A stretch of DNA of 64,000 nt from contig NZ_JBHSEC010000006.1 in assembly GCF_042651785.1 (NCBI RefSeq), positions 1-64,000 of the forward strand. The letters run 5' to 3'. The notes under the pieces are model-generated. The model saw only the letters and a program-made list of their open reading frames with translations, was not told the DNA's origin and made no database searches. Every line of letters starts with the position of its first letter. The first letter of the stretch is position 1. Source of the DNA: Chungangia koreensis. GTDB taxonomy: Bacteria; Bacillota; Bacilli; Bacillales_A; Planococcaceae. This document shows positions 46,132-55,291 of the stretch, one piece after another. Position numbers and translations under genes: made by a program.

Positions 46132-48345
46132 TTAAGATGCCAGTATTTCTAAACTCATTTGTTCTGGAAGTACTGGTCTTGCCTTCAAAACTGCCTCAAT
46201 ATAAGGATCCATCAACTCTCCAATGTGTTCCTTTTTATCTGGCGCTGCATAAATCATCTTTAATGTTTTGGACATCTTCTCTTGATCGAAAACATAATCC
46301 ATTACAAAATTCAGCTCTTCCCGGTTCATTTCTAACTCTTCGATATTGGATACAAATTCATCTTTCAACAAATTGAATGTTCCAACCGAATCATCTTCAA
46401 TTGCATGATCCATTACCTTTTTAGATGCTTTCCCTCCAAGCCATCCACCGACCATGCCGCCTACAATCGTTCCGACGACCGGTACAGCGGAGCCGAAAAA
46501 TGCTCCTGCTGCCGCACCACCGACACTTCCTCCTGTAGTACCGATGTTTTTCACTAATTGCTTACCTGAGATCCGTCCTTTAATCGCATCATAAATAGAA
46601 CCGCTGGACATAATGGCTGTTGTGACAGCTAATGTTACGACGTTTCCACGCATGAACTTGGACAGTTGGTTCATCGCAGCCGCTCCGTGGATCGCTTTTT
46701 CACCTGATTTACGAACAAAAGCATTTACAATTTTCGCAGAAGCCTTAGATCCGATCAGTTTCTTCGTCACGAAATCCGTTGCAGGACGAAGACTCTTTTC
46801 GACTGCAGTACGTCCAATCTGTTTCGTTGCAATATGGTTGAACATCGAGATGCCGAATACTTTGCCCCCGGTGTTCATCGCCTTCTTTGCTGCCTCGTCC
46901 AAATCATCGCCTTGCCATACACTTTGAGCGAATGAGATCGCTACAGACATACCGAAAGCCTGGCTGGCATGCACGATTCCCGTTGCGGCATCATACACAA
47001 CCCCTTCGACTGTTCCAGCTTTAGCAATTCGTTGGGCAGTTTTATAGGAGATGCTTCCTTTCTTCACGATGTCTTTTGCCTGTTCAGGATCCGTGATGCC
47101 ATAATCCTTCATGTCACCGCGGCGAATTCTTTCCTGCATAGAACGAATCGCATCGTCATACTTGTCCTTCGGAACTTCGATCGACATCGGCTTTCCATTA
47201 TGTTCATACCGGAACTTGCCATTGTCAAAGCACTCGCTAATACATTTCCCGCCAGTATTACAGTACTTCGTTTGGATAAACTCCCCGTCTACAATCCGGT
47301 CCGCACCATTCAGCTTATTATCTTGCCCTTCTAAAACCGCATCTTTACCTTTGAATTGATCAATCAGGTTGTTCGCATGTTCAGCAGCCACGCCATGACC
47401 CCTTGAACCTAATATCCGGACATCATCTGCGTAAGCCATTGCTGTGTGATACATGGATGCCCCTACAAACGCAGCGTTCATATAATCTGACCGCAATTTT
47501 TGTTCGACTTGAATATTCTCGACCGGCTCCATCGAACCCCCGTCAATTCCAATCATATAATTGGATACTGCATTGATGGCGAAAACAAGATTCGGAATAT
47601 CGAATTCATTATGGTTCAAATGAGATTCACGTAAATCATTCCGCAACTTAGACAATAGGTCTTCCAAGATCACTTTCATTTCCCAATAGGAAAATTCCCG
47701 AGGCTGCGGGAAAGTCCAATCCTTGTTGGAATAAAGAGAAATCTCCCATAACAATGAATTAATTTTCATGAAGGCAAAATATCTTTTATTGTCTTCGAAC
47801 GTCACTTCCACCTCTTGTTCGAAGTACTCAACCAAGTTCATCGCTTCCTTCGGATGAGTATACTGTTCCCACGCTTCAGGGCGAAGCGTCTCCAACTCAA
47901 AATCGACCTTGAAATAACCATCATAACCTGGGTAGTTTTCGGCTTTCGTCATGAAGTAATCTTCTACTGTCATGTTACGATCATATAAACCGAAAGGATA
48001 TCGGTACAAACAGGCGATTTTTAAAATCGCTGCGTATAGTTGGACCGTCTCCCGATCCTCTGCCAATGTGTAAAGTTGAAGATCCCGTTCCATATCCTGA
48101 ACAATATCAACCAATACTTTTATGTATAACGTAAACCGTTGATGCTGAAGGCTTACTGAGAAATCCTTCTCATCAATTTTGAATCGTTCAAAATTGTCCT
48201 CTACTCTTTTCTTAAACTGGAGGAATGCCTCCCTCTCGATAGGCGACAACTCTTCCTGCCGCTCCTCAAAATCGATCGAATCAATTAATAAGCGTGTTTC
48301 TAAATCTAAACTGTAAATCGGTATTCCTTCTTCCAATGCTGTCAC
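46132..48345 (-). CDS. YeeR-like protein with nuclease-like motif and glycine zipper
   Basis: A 737-aa protein of unknown role. Residues 1-250 are helical and specific to this protein. Residues 315-420 hold a conserved block that I recall from the E. coli prophage protein YeeR and relatives: HGVAAEHANN (317-326), NGADRIVDG (346-354) and IQTKYC (357-362). The Glu, Asp and Q-x-K spacing resembles a PD-(D/E)xK nuclease core. Residues 450-600 contain helical hydrophobic stretches, and 602-638 is a glycine zipper (GGSVGG, then GTIVGGMVGGWLGG) that could insert in a membrane. No signal peptide is seen. It is a single gene with its own terminator. Family membership is moderately sure; function is not. 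Confidence 0.7.
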   Translation of the reverse strand: MTALEEGIPIYSLDLETRLLIDSIDFEERQEELSPIEREAFLQFKKRVEDNFERFKIDEKDFSVSLQHQRFTLYIKVLVDIVQDMERDLQLYTLAEDRETVQLYAAILKIACLYRYPFGLYDRNMTVEDYFMTKAENYPGYDGYFKVDFELETLRPEAWEQYTHPKEAMNLVEYFEQEVEVTFEDNKRYFAFMKINSLLWEISLYSNKDWTFPQPREFSYWEMKVILEDLLSKLRNDLRESHLNHNEFDIPNLVFAINAVSNYMIGIDGGSMEPVENIQVEQKLRSDYMNAAFVGASMYHTAMAYADDVRILGSRGHGVAAEHANNLIDQFKGKDAVLEGQDNKLNGADRIVDGEFIQTKYCNTGGKCISECFDNGKFRYEHNGKPMSIEVPKDKYDDAIRSMQERIRRGDMKDYGITDPEQAKDIVKKGSISYKTAQRIAKAGTVEGVVYDAATGIVHASQAFGMSVAISFAQSVWQGDDLDEAAKKAMNTGGKVFGISMFNHIATKQIGRTAVEKSLRPATDFVTKKLIGSKASAKIVNAFVRKSGEKAIHGAAAMNQLSKFMRGNVVTLAVTTAIMSSGSIYDAIKGRISGKQLVKNIGTTGGSVGGAAAGAFFGSAVPVVGTIVGGMVGGWLGGKASKKVMDHAIEDDSVGTFNLLKDEFVSNIEELEMNREELNFVMDYVFDQEKMSKTLKMIYAAPDKKEHIGELMDPYIEAVLKARPVLPEQMSLEILAS

Positions 48346-48448
48346 TCCTAAACGACAAAAGTCATAGATGATACCTAATTATAGACCTTTTTTACTATAT
48401 TAATAAATAGTGTAGAGTGAAAATTTGTTGAGGTGTTGTAGTTAGTTA

Positions 48449-48566
48449 GTCGACATGAACGTTGTAGGTGGTCGACAGGTATAAGTTGTACGTAGCCGAC
48501 ATGTATGTGGTAAGTAGTCGACACGTATGTGGTAGGTAGTCGACAAACACGTTGTATATAGTCGAC
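48449..48566. repeat. GTCGAC tandem repeat, 22-bp period
   Basis: GTCGAC (once GCCGAC) recurs at 48449, 48471, 48495, 48517, 48539 and 48561: intervals 22, 24, 22, 22 and 22. The spacer keeps a pattern like ACGTATGTGGTAGGTA. A related unit lies at 51872-51898. The repeats lie in the gap between two minus-strand genes, and no real gene crosses them. Confidence 0.9.
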
Positions 48567-48583
48567 ATTTCATTCAATGGAAT

Positions 48584-48627
48584 GAAAAAACGGAAATTGC
48601 CTGAGTACTTACTCAAACAATTTCCGT
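48584..48627 (-). terminator. Terminator of the SLH operon
   Basis: On the minus strand ACGGAAATTG..TGAGTA / TACTCA..CAATTTCCGT followed by TTTTTT, directly after the SLH protein stop and next to the GTCGAC repeats. Confidence 0.92.
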
Positions 48628-48635
48628 CCAATCAA

Positions 48636-50063
48636 TTAATAGAAGAAAATATCTTCCCGATAGTTTTGCTTTAAGTCGTTTTCCAAGAAGTTCAGGAATC
48701 TCACCATGATAATGGAAGCTTCTGCGCGGGTGATCGGCTGATCCGGATTGAAGCGGCCGTTACGGTCACCTTGGATGAGTCCGATTTCAGTGGAAACATA
48801 GACTGCATCCTTACCCCATGCTGGAATCTTTCCGTTGTCCGTAAAGTTCAATTTATAACCTGGTGTCGGTGCACGGCCTTCCATTCCCAATGAACGCATC
48901 ATGATGGCAACCGCCTGCATGCGGGTAATAGGTCCGTCCGGTACGAATTTGTCCGGTGTGACACCGTTGATAACCCCTTTTTCCACCGCACTCTGGATGT
49001 ATCGGTAATTCGGGTCTTTTATACTGACATCTTTGAAGATCGACTTCGTTGCAGTCTTCTTCGGTTCTTCCAATACGCGAAGGTCCACTCCTCTTAACAC
49101 TCCGACTGCAAATTGATAGCGGGTCATCGGTGTGTTCGGAGAGAAAAACTGGGAGGACTCATCGTAAATCCCCAAGGAGTACAGCTTTTCGATATCCTCT
49201 CTCGCACTGGAGTATGTTAAATCACGGAACTTCGGTACAATTAGTCGTTCAATCTTTGGCGTCATTTCTTGGGATAGCTTGATCTTCCCTTTTGACCCGT
49301 ATTGTAAATCATACGTGTACTCACTCACCATATTGGAAGTGCTGATCACTGCATGGCCTCCCTTAAAACTTGAAAGGTCCGGCTCATTCGGCTCATATTC
49401 CAACACACGCGATTTGCTGTCGGATACTTTGCTCGTCACAAAGCCTTCTCGGCCGCTCGCTGTCACGATGTGGTGTTCCATGATTTGAGTTTCTGTCGCA
49501 CCCCAGAAGTTTTCATAGCCCATCGTGCGGCCAGTCAAATTCACCGTTAACAGCTCTTCAGACTTCGTGGCACGATTGGCGACTTTATAAATCTTCCGCG
49601 CGATGACATTTCCAGAATAATAATCGGAAGCTGGACGATGATCGCTGACTACCCCTTTTGAAAATTGATAATCATCGAGGGTGTAAGTCCAGTCTTTGCC
49701 GATCGTCACTTTCTCGGTATAACTTTTCACGGACGTTTGGGAAGTGGATTGTCCTTTATCCGCATGGTCATCCACTTCAGTCGTATAAACTACGCTGCGT
49801 GTCAGCTTATCACCAGCTGCACTCGAGAGAGTAAACTTATACGTCGTCGTGATCGTGCCCCTGCTTTCCCTCTCTGTCACGGTTGCCTTTCCCTTGAAAT
49901 TAATAGGATACCCCGTTAAGAAGAACACTTCCTCATATTCATATTCATTCGCCACGCCGCCGTAGTAATCCAAAGGCTTCGCTTCAGCTTTGGGTGAAAC
50001 TAAAAACAATGCTATTACCATTAATCCAACTAAAACTACTTTATTACCTATTCGATTCATCAT
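48636..50063 (-). CDS. Secreted protein with three C-terminal SLH domains
   Basis: A 475-aa exported protein: signal peptide to about residue 28 (LVSPKAEA), a beta-rich N-terminal region of unknown fold (about 30-270), then three SLH domains with TRYQF, TRMQA and TRAEA motifs. It should attach to secondary cell-wall polymer and expose its N-terminal part. I do not recognise that part. It is the second gene of a pair: the upstream secreted protein gene ends 27 bases before it, so the two products may work together at the cell surface. Confidence 0.88.
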   Translation of the reverse strand: MMNRIGNKVVLVGLMVIALFLVSPKAEAKPLDYYGGVANEYEYEEVFFLTGYPINFKGKATVTERESRGTITTTYKFTLSSAAGDKLTRSVVYTTEVDDHADKGQSTSQTSVKSYTEKVTIGKDWTYTLDDYQFSKGVVSDHRPASDYYSGNVIARKIYKVANRATKSEELLTVNLTGRTMGYENFWGATETQIMEHHIVTASGREGFVTSKVSDSKSRVLEYEPNEPDLSSFKGGHAVISTSNMVSEYTYDLQYGSKGKIKLSQEMTPKIERLIVPKFRDLTYSSAREDIEKLYSLGIYDESSQFFSPNTPMTRYQFAVGVLRGVDLRVLEEPKKTATKSIFKDVSIKDPNYRYIQSAVEKGVINGVTPDKFVPDGPITRMQAVAIMMRSLGMEGRAPTPGYKLNFTDNGKIPAWGKDAVYVSTEIGLIQGDRNGRFNPDQPITRAEASIIMVRFLNFLENDLKQNYREDIFFY

Positions 50064-50090
50064 GCTGTCTCATATCATCCTTTCATCCAA

Positions 50091-51704
50091 TCAGTCCACT
50101 AACAGGAAGCGTCCTGTTCCATACGATTCATGCAAGAGATACACACGGTCGCCTTCTTCAATGTCATCTACCGTTATTACTTTGCCATCCTTGATGATCA
50201 TGGCATCTCCGATATTCATATAAGTCAACATTGATGCGTTGCTCCATGCGCTGTTCTTCCATTCGCTCACATTTCGCACGTCAATGTAGTCCGTGTAATA
50301 GTTCCAGTATGTAGAATCGACGACACCAACTGACACACGGGAAGCGGATGGAATACTCCAGCCAGTCAGCTGAGCAGCAATTAATTGCCCTTCAGCAACG
50401 TAGAAGTAGCCCCATTGGTTGTTATAATTCTTCAAATCCACTGCTTGCATCGGGGCATTATAGTAATTCCGTACGGCTGACGTGTCGTTACTATAGGAGA
50501 AACTCCGGTCTGTCACGTTTTGCCACTTATTGTAAGATAGCTGTTTAACACCTTTTAACTTTACTGTATATGGATCAGCCGAACTGATTTGTCCGTAATA
50601 GAGTGAATGTGCAGCCAAATTCGGACTTTGGAATCCGTCGTTCGTGTAGTCGATCACCATAGCTGTTTCACTGTAACGGGCACCATCGGTTACAACGAAT
50701 GAAGTACCAAGACCCAACAGACTATCCGGACTGATTAACCGTCCATTCCGAATTAAGATGGTTCCATCATGAAATGGCACATACCCAACATTTCGTACAT
50801 ACACCGATTGATAGCTCGTGAATGGCAGCACCCCATAATACGACCGCTCATTCGCTTTTTTGATGACCATCTTTTCGATAACTTCATTCCCGAACTTTTC
50901 TACCGTTACATAGTAGACTTCGTGTCCCTTATATTTTCGTAGCTGTTCATGATTGATTTTCAGATTCCCGTAGTAGATTGGAATATCTTTTGAATAGGCA
51001 TAGCTGTTGTTAGTCGAATACGTACTAAACCATCCCCAATTCCGATACACCTTTTCGTCCTTCACGACGAGTTTATTCGTGGTAGGCTCAATCTGCTGAA
51101 TCGTTCCCTTATACAGATTCGTGATTTTGACTCCGTCTTCTTGAATATCCAGCCTGCTAATCGTCGTGGAGTTCGTACCCGTGACGGAGAATTTCACTCT
51201 ATCCCCTTCGAAAAGGGCACCTAAAGTCACTTTTGAGTTTCCTTTATAAATCAAACTCTTTGATGATAAAACATATGTACTCGTCTTGCCATTCGATAAT
51301 TTAACTGAAATCGATTGTCCATAACGGTCAACCTTGCTAACTAATCCGTCGATTTTCGTCCCTTGAGTAATGGATCCGCCTGGTTGAGTAGCTGAAAATC
51401 CGCGTAATGCCTTCACACGGTTTTTCTCCACATCCGCTTCAAGCTTCATCCCCAACTTGAACGCATCAAGTTTCGTAGAAATGCCATCGACCGAAAGCTT
51501 TGTATATTTGTCGATCGCATATTTCACATTCTTGCCTTGGGAATTCTTAATCGTAACCGTGTTTTTATCCACTTGGATATCCTTGTACTGAACACTGACA
51601 AACGTACCTTTTACAGTAGTACTTGCCAACACAGCACTATGGCCGAAGAAGATTAATAAAATGGATAAAAACATAATCAGACCAATGAATCGTCTCTGTC
51701 TCAC
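50091..51704 (-). CDS. Secreted beta-rich protein, partner of the SLH protein
   Basis: A 537-aa exported protein (signal peptide about residues 1-28, ending AVLAS). The mature part is built of short beta-rich modules of the type KGTIQQIEPTTNKLVVKDEK and DGLVSKVDRYGQSISVKL, resembling DUF5666-like OB-fold repeats, and it is rich in Tyr, Asn and Ser. It has no SLH domain, sortase motif or known catalytic site. The start is GTG (51704). It is the first gene of an operon with the SLH protein, which could be its surface anchor. Function unknown. Confidence 0.75.
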   Translation of the reverse strand: MRQRRFIGLIMFLSILLIFFGHSAVLASTTVKGTFVSVQYKDIQVDKNTVTIKNSQGKNVKYAIDKYTKLSVDGISTKLDAFKLGMKLEADVEKNRVKALRGFSATQPGGSITQGTKIDGLVSKVDRYGQSISVKLSNGKTSTYVLSSKSLIYKGNSKVTLGALFEGDRVKFSVTGTNSTTISRLDIQEDGVKITNLYKGTIQQIEPTTNKLVVKDEKVYRNWGWFSTYSTNNSYAYSKDIPIYYGNLKINHEQLRKYKGHEVYYVTVEKFGNEVIEKMVIKKANERSYYGVLPFTSYQSVYVRNVGYVPFHDGTILIRNGRLISPDSLLGLGTSFVVTDGARYSETAMVIDYTNDGFQSPNLAAHSLYYGQISSADPYTVKLKGVKQLSYNKWQNVTDRSFSYSNDTSAVRNYYNAPMQAVDLKNYNNQWGYFYVAEGQLIAAQLTGWSIPSASRVSVGVVDSTYWNYYTDYIDVRNVSEWKNSAWSNASMLTYMNIGDAMIIKDGKVITVDDIEEGDRVYLLHESYGTGRFLLVD

Positions 51705-51871
51705 TCATCCTGCCCCCCAACTATTTCAAAACCGTTACTACTTATATCGGCTTCAATCGGGCTCGATGAAGGGAAATGTGGAAATTCATTAGGAAAAAGG
51801 AGCTACCGATTTTGTTATCATGTTCCAAAGGTCGCCTCTATTCAAAAAATGAATCAAGAAGTTTTCAGGTA

Positions 51872-51898
51872 ATCGACACGTATGTAGTAGTAGTCCAC
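51872..51898. repeat. Second locus of the GTCGAC repeat
   Basis: ATCGACACGTATGTAGTAG followed by TAGTCCACA repeats the unit found at 48517-48544 with few changes. It lies in the gap between the CpdB gene and the next operon, 3.3 kb from the main array, so the repeat is dispersed. Confidence 0.75.
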
Positions 51899-51926
51899 AA
51901 AATTCCCAGACATCCACCCTTCCCAA

Positions 51927-51966
51927 CAAAAAAACAGCCGGGTAGTCTCAATGACTCCCGGCCGTT
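51927..51966 (-). terminator. Terminator of cpdB
   Basis: On the minus strand GGCCGGGAGTC / ACTACCCGGCTG with a short loop, then TTTTTTT, 15 bases after the stop codon. Confidence 0.92.
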
Positions 51967-51981
51967 TTCAATTCCACTCTC

Positions 51982-54336
51982 TTATTTCAATGAGTACTTG
52001 CCAAATCCATCTGTACCTTCACCGATGAATTTGATGTTGCTGTCTGCCGGCAAGACGTCGACTGCTTTCTTCGATGATTCGAAGACTACGTTTGTGCCTG
52101 CAGGAAGTTTTGCAAATTTCCAGTTGCCGTCAGCGGATGGGTCGATTGTTTTCTCTTCTAAGATGTAATCGATGATTGCTTGACGGTTTTCATCCGGATA
52201 CACTTCAACATATGTGTTGTTACGTACGCCTGGGAATGTTCCGTTTGCACGGTAGTTGTTTGTTGCCACGATGAATTCTTGCTTCGGATTAATCGGCTTG
52301 CCATCAAATTGCAAGTTCACGATACGGGAAGCTTTTTCATTTACCAAGTTACCATCTGGATCATACTTCGCCGGCTGTGTTACATCGATTTCGTACGTGA
52401 CGCCATCAATGACGTCGTAGTTATATGAACGGAAATCTGTGTTGATCAATTGTTGTTCGCCTGTTTTTGCCGGGTCGATCTGATTGAATTGACCAGCTGA
52501 CATTTCAAGCCATTCTTTCACGTCAGCGCCTGTTACTTTCAGAATTGCAAGCGTGTTGTCATACAAATAAAGGTCAGCTACGTTTTTAATTGCCAATTCG
52601 CCTTTCGGAACGAATGTGTAGTAATCAGGATCGCTGCGTGTACCTGCTTTAAACGGTGCGCCTGCTGAAAGGACTGCAAGGTTTTCATTCGCAGTTCCTT
52701 TGATTTTATTTTGAACATATGCTTTTTGTGCATCTGTTACGATTTGGATTGATGGGTCATCTTGAACTTGTGAGAAGTAGCTATGGATATCAGCAGTTGT
52801 TTCACCGACTGCCTGACGAACATATTTGATCGTCCCTTCATGTGCATCCTTCACTGCCTTAACAATTGAAGCATCCACATCAGAAGCATCCTTCGCTATT
52901 GCACGAACTTCTGCTTGAGAGCTTACAACATCCCACTCTTTGCCTTTTTGCTTCAACTTCAAGTCAATAACTCCTAAGTGGCTGCCATATTTACCAGGCA
53001 TAACAATCGGAACACCATTCATTGTGCCTTTTTCAACATCGACGTTAGTCAATGCAGCGTTGACTTTACCTGGGAATACGCTGTGCGCATGTCCGGTAAT
53101 AATCGCGTCAACACCTTTTACTTTAGACAGTAAGTATGTTACATCCTCTTCGCCCTCTTCGTGAGTCGCATCGCCGAATCCGGAGTGAGAAAGAACGACA
53201 ATGACATCAGCACCTGCTTTTTCCATTTGAGCAACTGCAGATTCTACCGCCTTCACGGAGTCATCAACTGTCACTTTACCTTCCAAGTGAGACTTGTCCC
53301 ACTTCAAGATTTGAGGAGGAACGATTCCTGTAACACCTACTTGGATTGTCGATTTCTTCCCTTTGGAATCCACTACATCCTTCTCGATCATGACAAATGG
53401 ATCATACTTAAAGTTACCAGTCTTCGCATCACGGATGTTAGCATTTACGTAAGGGAAGTCTGCATCATCCATCACTTCGTCCAAATAGTCGAGACCATAG
53501 TTGAACTCATGGTTACCAAGAGTCGCACCATCATATCCTAACAATTCCATTACTGTTACAGAAGGATGTTCTTCCCCATCTTCCAATTTATCTACTGCTT
53601 GTTTGTAAGAACCGAGTGGAGTACCTTGGATGGAATCTCCGTTATCAAACAGCAATGTGTTTGAAACTTCTTTACGTGCTTGTTTGATCAATGTTGCGGT
53701 CTTAGCTAATCCAAGCCCTTGTGTTTCCACATCTTTATAATAGTCATAGTTTACGATATTCGTATGGATATCCGAAGTTCCCAAAATCCGTAGAGACACT
53801 AATGGTTGGGAATTCTTGAACTCTTGCAAGAAACGTTCCAATACTTTTTGCATTTCGTGCTTGCTGATGATGTTTTGAGGATTAATCGTTTTGTTCGTGT
53901 GGCCTTTCAATAGACCTAAGCCGACTGCCTTAGATAACTCATCGCGGCTCGACTTGCCGATTTTGTTGCTGTCCTTGAATTGCTTCAACACGTCTTCAGA
54001 GAACGACTTGTCCGACTCGATACCGCGAGTTGTAATAACAAATGCATGTTCACGGGTAATCTTGTCATTTGGTGCAAACTTCGTCGGCGTCTTCCCTTCG
54101 ATTAACTTCAGTTCAATCGCCTTTTCGATGTACGGCTTAAGTGAAGCCGGCACATCTGTGAACTTCACTGACTTTCCAGTGCCAAGTTCAACCCCCATTT
54201 GTTCAATTAATTCTTTAACAAACTCTCCGCGCGTTACACCTGAATCTTTCGGTGCAGCTAAACCAGCGCCAGCGACACCACTCGTCGCTAAGGATAGCGC
54301 CAAAACAGATGCCGAAACCTTCTTCCACATATGCAT
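51982..54336 (-). CDS. cpdB: SLH-anchored 2',3'-cyclic-nucleotide phosphodiesterase/3'-nucleotidase
   Basis: A 784-aa surface enzyme. Signal peptide to about residue 28, SLH-like domains at about 30-170 (TRGEF, TREHA, then a weaker SKHEM), and a metallophosphatase core with TSDIH (Asp189, His191), NGDSIQG (Asp234), GNHEFNYG (274-281) and GHAH. A C-terminal 5'-nucleotidase domain contains YDVIDGVTYEIDVTQPAKYD, typical of CpdB rather than UshA. It would dephosphorylate 2',3'-cyclic and 3'-nucleotides outside the cell; CpdB-type enzymes of Gram-positive cocci also cut c-di-AMP. GGGGG lies nine bases before the ATG. Confidence 0.93.
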   Translation of the reverse strand: MHMWKKVSASVLALSLATSGVAGAGLAAPKDSGVTRGEFVKELIEQMGVELGTGKSVKFTDVPASLKPYIEKAIELKLIEGKTPTKFAPNDKITREHAFVITTRGIESDKSFSEDVLKQFKDSNKIGKSSRDELSKAVGLGLLKGHTNKTINPQNIISKHEMQKVLERFLQEFKNSQPLVSLRILGTSDIHTNIVNYDYYKDVETQGLGLAKTATLIKQARKEVSNTLLFDNGDSIQGTPLGSYKQAVDKLEDGEEHPSVTVMELLGYDGATLGNHEFNYGLDYLDEVMDDADFPYVNANIRDAKTGNFKYDPFVMIEKDVVDSKGKKSTIQVGVTGIVPPQILKWDKSHLEGKVTVDDSVKAVESAVAQMEKAGADVIVVLSHSGFGDATHEEGEEDVTYLLSKVKGVDAIITGHAHSVFPGKVNAALTNVDVEKGTMNGVPIVMPGKYGSHLGVIDLKLKQKGKEWDVVSSQAEVRAIAKDASDVDASIVKAVKDAHEGTIKYVRQAVGETTADIHSYFSQVQDDPSIQIVTDAQKAYVQNKIKGTANENLAVLSAGAPFKAGTRSDPDYYTFVPKGELAIKNVADLYLYDNTLAILKVTGADVKEWLEMSAGQFNQIDPAKTGEQQLINTDFRSYNYDVIDGVTYEIDVTQPAKYDPDGNLVNEKASRIVNLQFDGKPINPKQEFIVATNNYRANGTFPGVRNNTYVEVYPDENRQAIIDYILEEKTIDPSADGNWKFAKLPAGTNVVFESSKKAVDVLPADSNIKFIGEGTDGFGKYSLK

Positions 54337-54376
54337 GTGTTAGAACCCCCAATAATTGAAATTTTAAATCATTTAT

Positions 54377-54427
54377 ATTATAGCAAATGGTTGTTTAATA
54401 GATAGTAGGACTTTGTAAACGTTTTCT
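54377..54427 (-). promoter_or_regulatory. cpdB promoter (extended -10) and cre-like site
   Basis: On the minus strand TGCTATAAT gives an extended -10 (54382-54377) about 40 bases before the ATG. Some 32 bases further upstream TGTAAACGTTTTCT (54414-54427) matches the CcpA cre consensus at nearly all positions. Catabolite control of this scavenging enzyme would make sense. Confidence 0.55.
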
Positions 54428-54453
54428 TTCATTTTCGTAAAAATTTCTTACAT

Positions 54454-54491
54454 AAAAAAGCCAGCTTGTTTATCTTAAACGAACTGACTTT
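54454..54491 (-). terminator. Terminator of the SLH-only gene
   Basis: On the minus strand AAAGTCAG..GTTTA / TAAAC.AGCTGGCTTT (with two G-T pairs) followed by TTTTTT. It lies between the SLH-only gene and the cpdB promoter. Confidence 0.85.
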
Positions 54492-54498
54492 CATTAAC

Positions 54499-55137
54499 TT
54501 ATTGATTCTTCCCTCTCGACATCTCGGCACGATATAAGAACATCGCCATTTGGCCACGATCGACAAAGTTATTAGGAGAGTATTGATCTTCTGATGTTCC
54601 CGAAGCGATATTTCGATCAATGAGTCCTTGAAGATAAGGAGCATAATATGCGTTTGCATCTACATCTTTAAACTTTCCTGATTTCCAAGGTTGCCTTTCA
54701 ATCTGGTATGCATGAGCGATCAGTTTCGCCATTTGTCCTCGTTGGAGTTTGTCAGTCACGCCAAATGTACCATCACCATAACCATCCATTAGTCCGTGAT
54801 ACTTCAATACAGCAATATACGGATAAAATTCATGATCGGTAGGTACATCACTGAAGTTGGGATTTGGAACTTTTTCACCGGGATCCAAATTGATAGCACG
54901 GACCACCATCTTGGCAGCTTGTCCGCGTGTCACTTCATCATACGGTCGAAATGTCCCATCGTTAAAACCATGGATGACTTCTGATTCATGGAGCCCCATT
55001 ACTGCTTCATAAGACTTCATACTTGGGTTCATATCACTATAAGGAGATTCTTGCGCTAAAACATTTGACCCCAAAAATGTACTAATTATTAATCCGAAAA
55101 CTGCGACAACAGACAAAAGTCTTACTCTCTTACCCAT
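54499..55137 (-). CDS. Secreted protein made only of three SLH domains
   Basis: A 212-aa exported protein: signal peptide (about residues 1-28, ending NVLAQ), then three consecutive SLH domains with TRGQA, QRGQM and DRGQM motifs and the usual GYGDGTFG and FKDV segments, then a short basic tail. There is no cargo domain. It could coat or compete for wall polymer sites, or act as an adaptor for other proteins. The ATG at 55137 has GGAGG eight bases upstream. It is a single gene with its own terminator. Confidence 0.92.
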   Translation of the reverse strand: MGKRVRLLSVVAVFGLIISTFLGSNVLAQESPYSDMNPSMKSYEAVMGLHESEVIHGFNDGTFRPYDEVTRGQAAKMVVRAINLDPGEKVPNPNFSDVPTDHEFYPYIAVLKYHGLMDGYGDGTFGVTDKLQRGQMAKLIAHAYQIERQPWKSGKFKDVDANAYYAPYLQGLIDRNIASGTSEDQYSPNNFVDRGQMAMFLYRAEMSRGKNQ

Positions 55138-55291
55138 TTCAACTTCCTCCATTCATTTAAGTAGGTATCCACTACTATAAATAGACAGAGTCAGCTATGC
55201 CAAAACCTATAAAACTATAAAATACGACAAAGGTAGTATGCACTAAGAACAGACTACCCGTTTCAATCACATTGCGGCACCTCTCAACCCC

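Noticed and set aside
48449..48566. CRISPR array
   Set aside because: Units are contiguous 22-24 bp repeats without unique spacers, and no cas genes are present.
48446..48631. 61-codon minus-strand frame across the GTCGAC repeats
   Set aside because: It runs through a terminator and a tandem repeat, and its peptide merely mirrors the repeat. No ribosome site.
54429..54659. 76-codon frame overlapping the end of the SLH-only gene
   Set aside because: It lies in another frame of the SLH gene and its terminator, with no start signal.
55230..55260. GGTAGT...ACTACC hairpin as terminator of the AEC transporter gene
   Set aside because: Only six base pairs with a 15-base loop and a poor T-tract; too weak to list.
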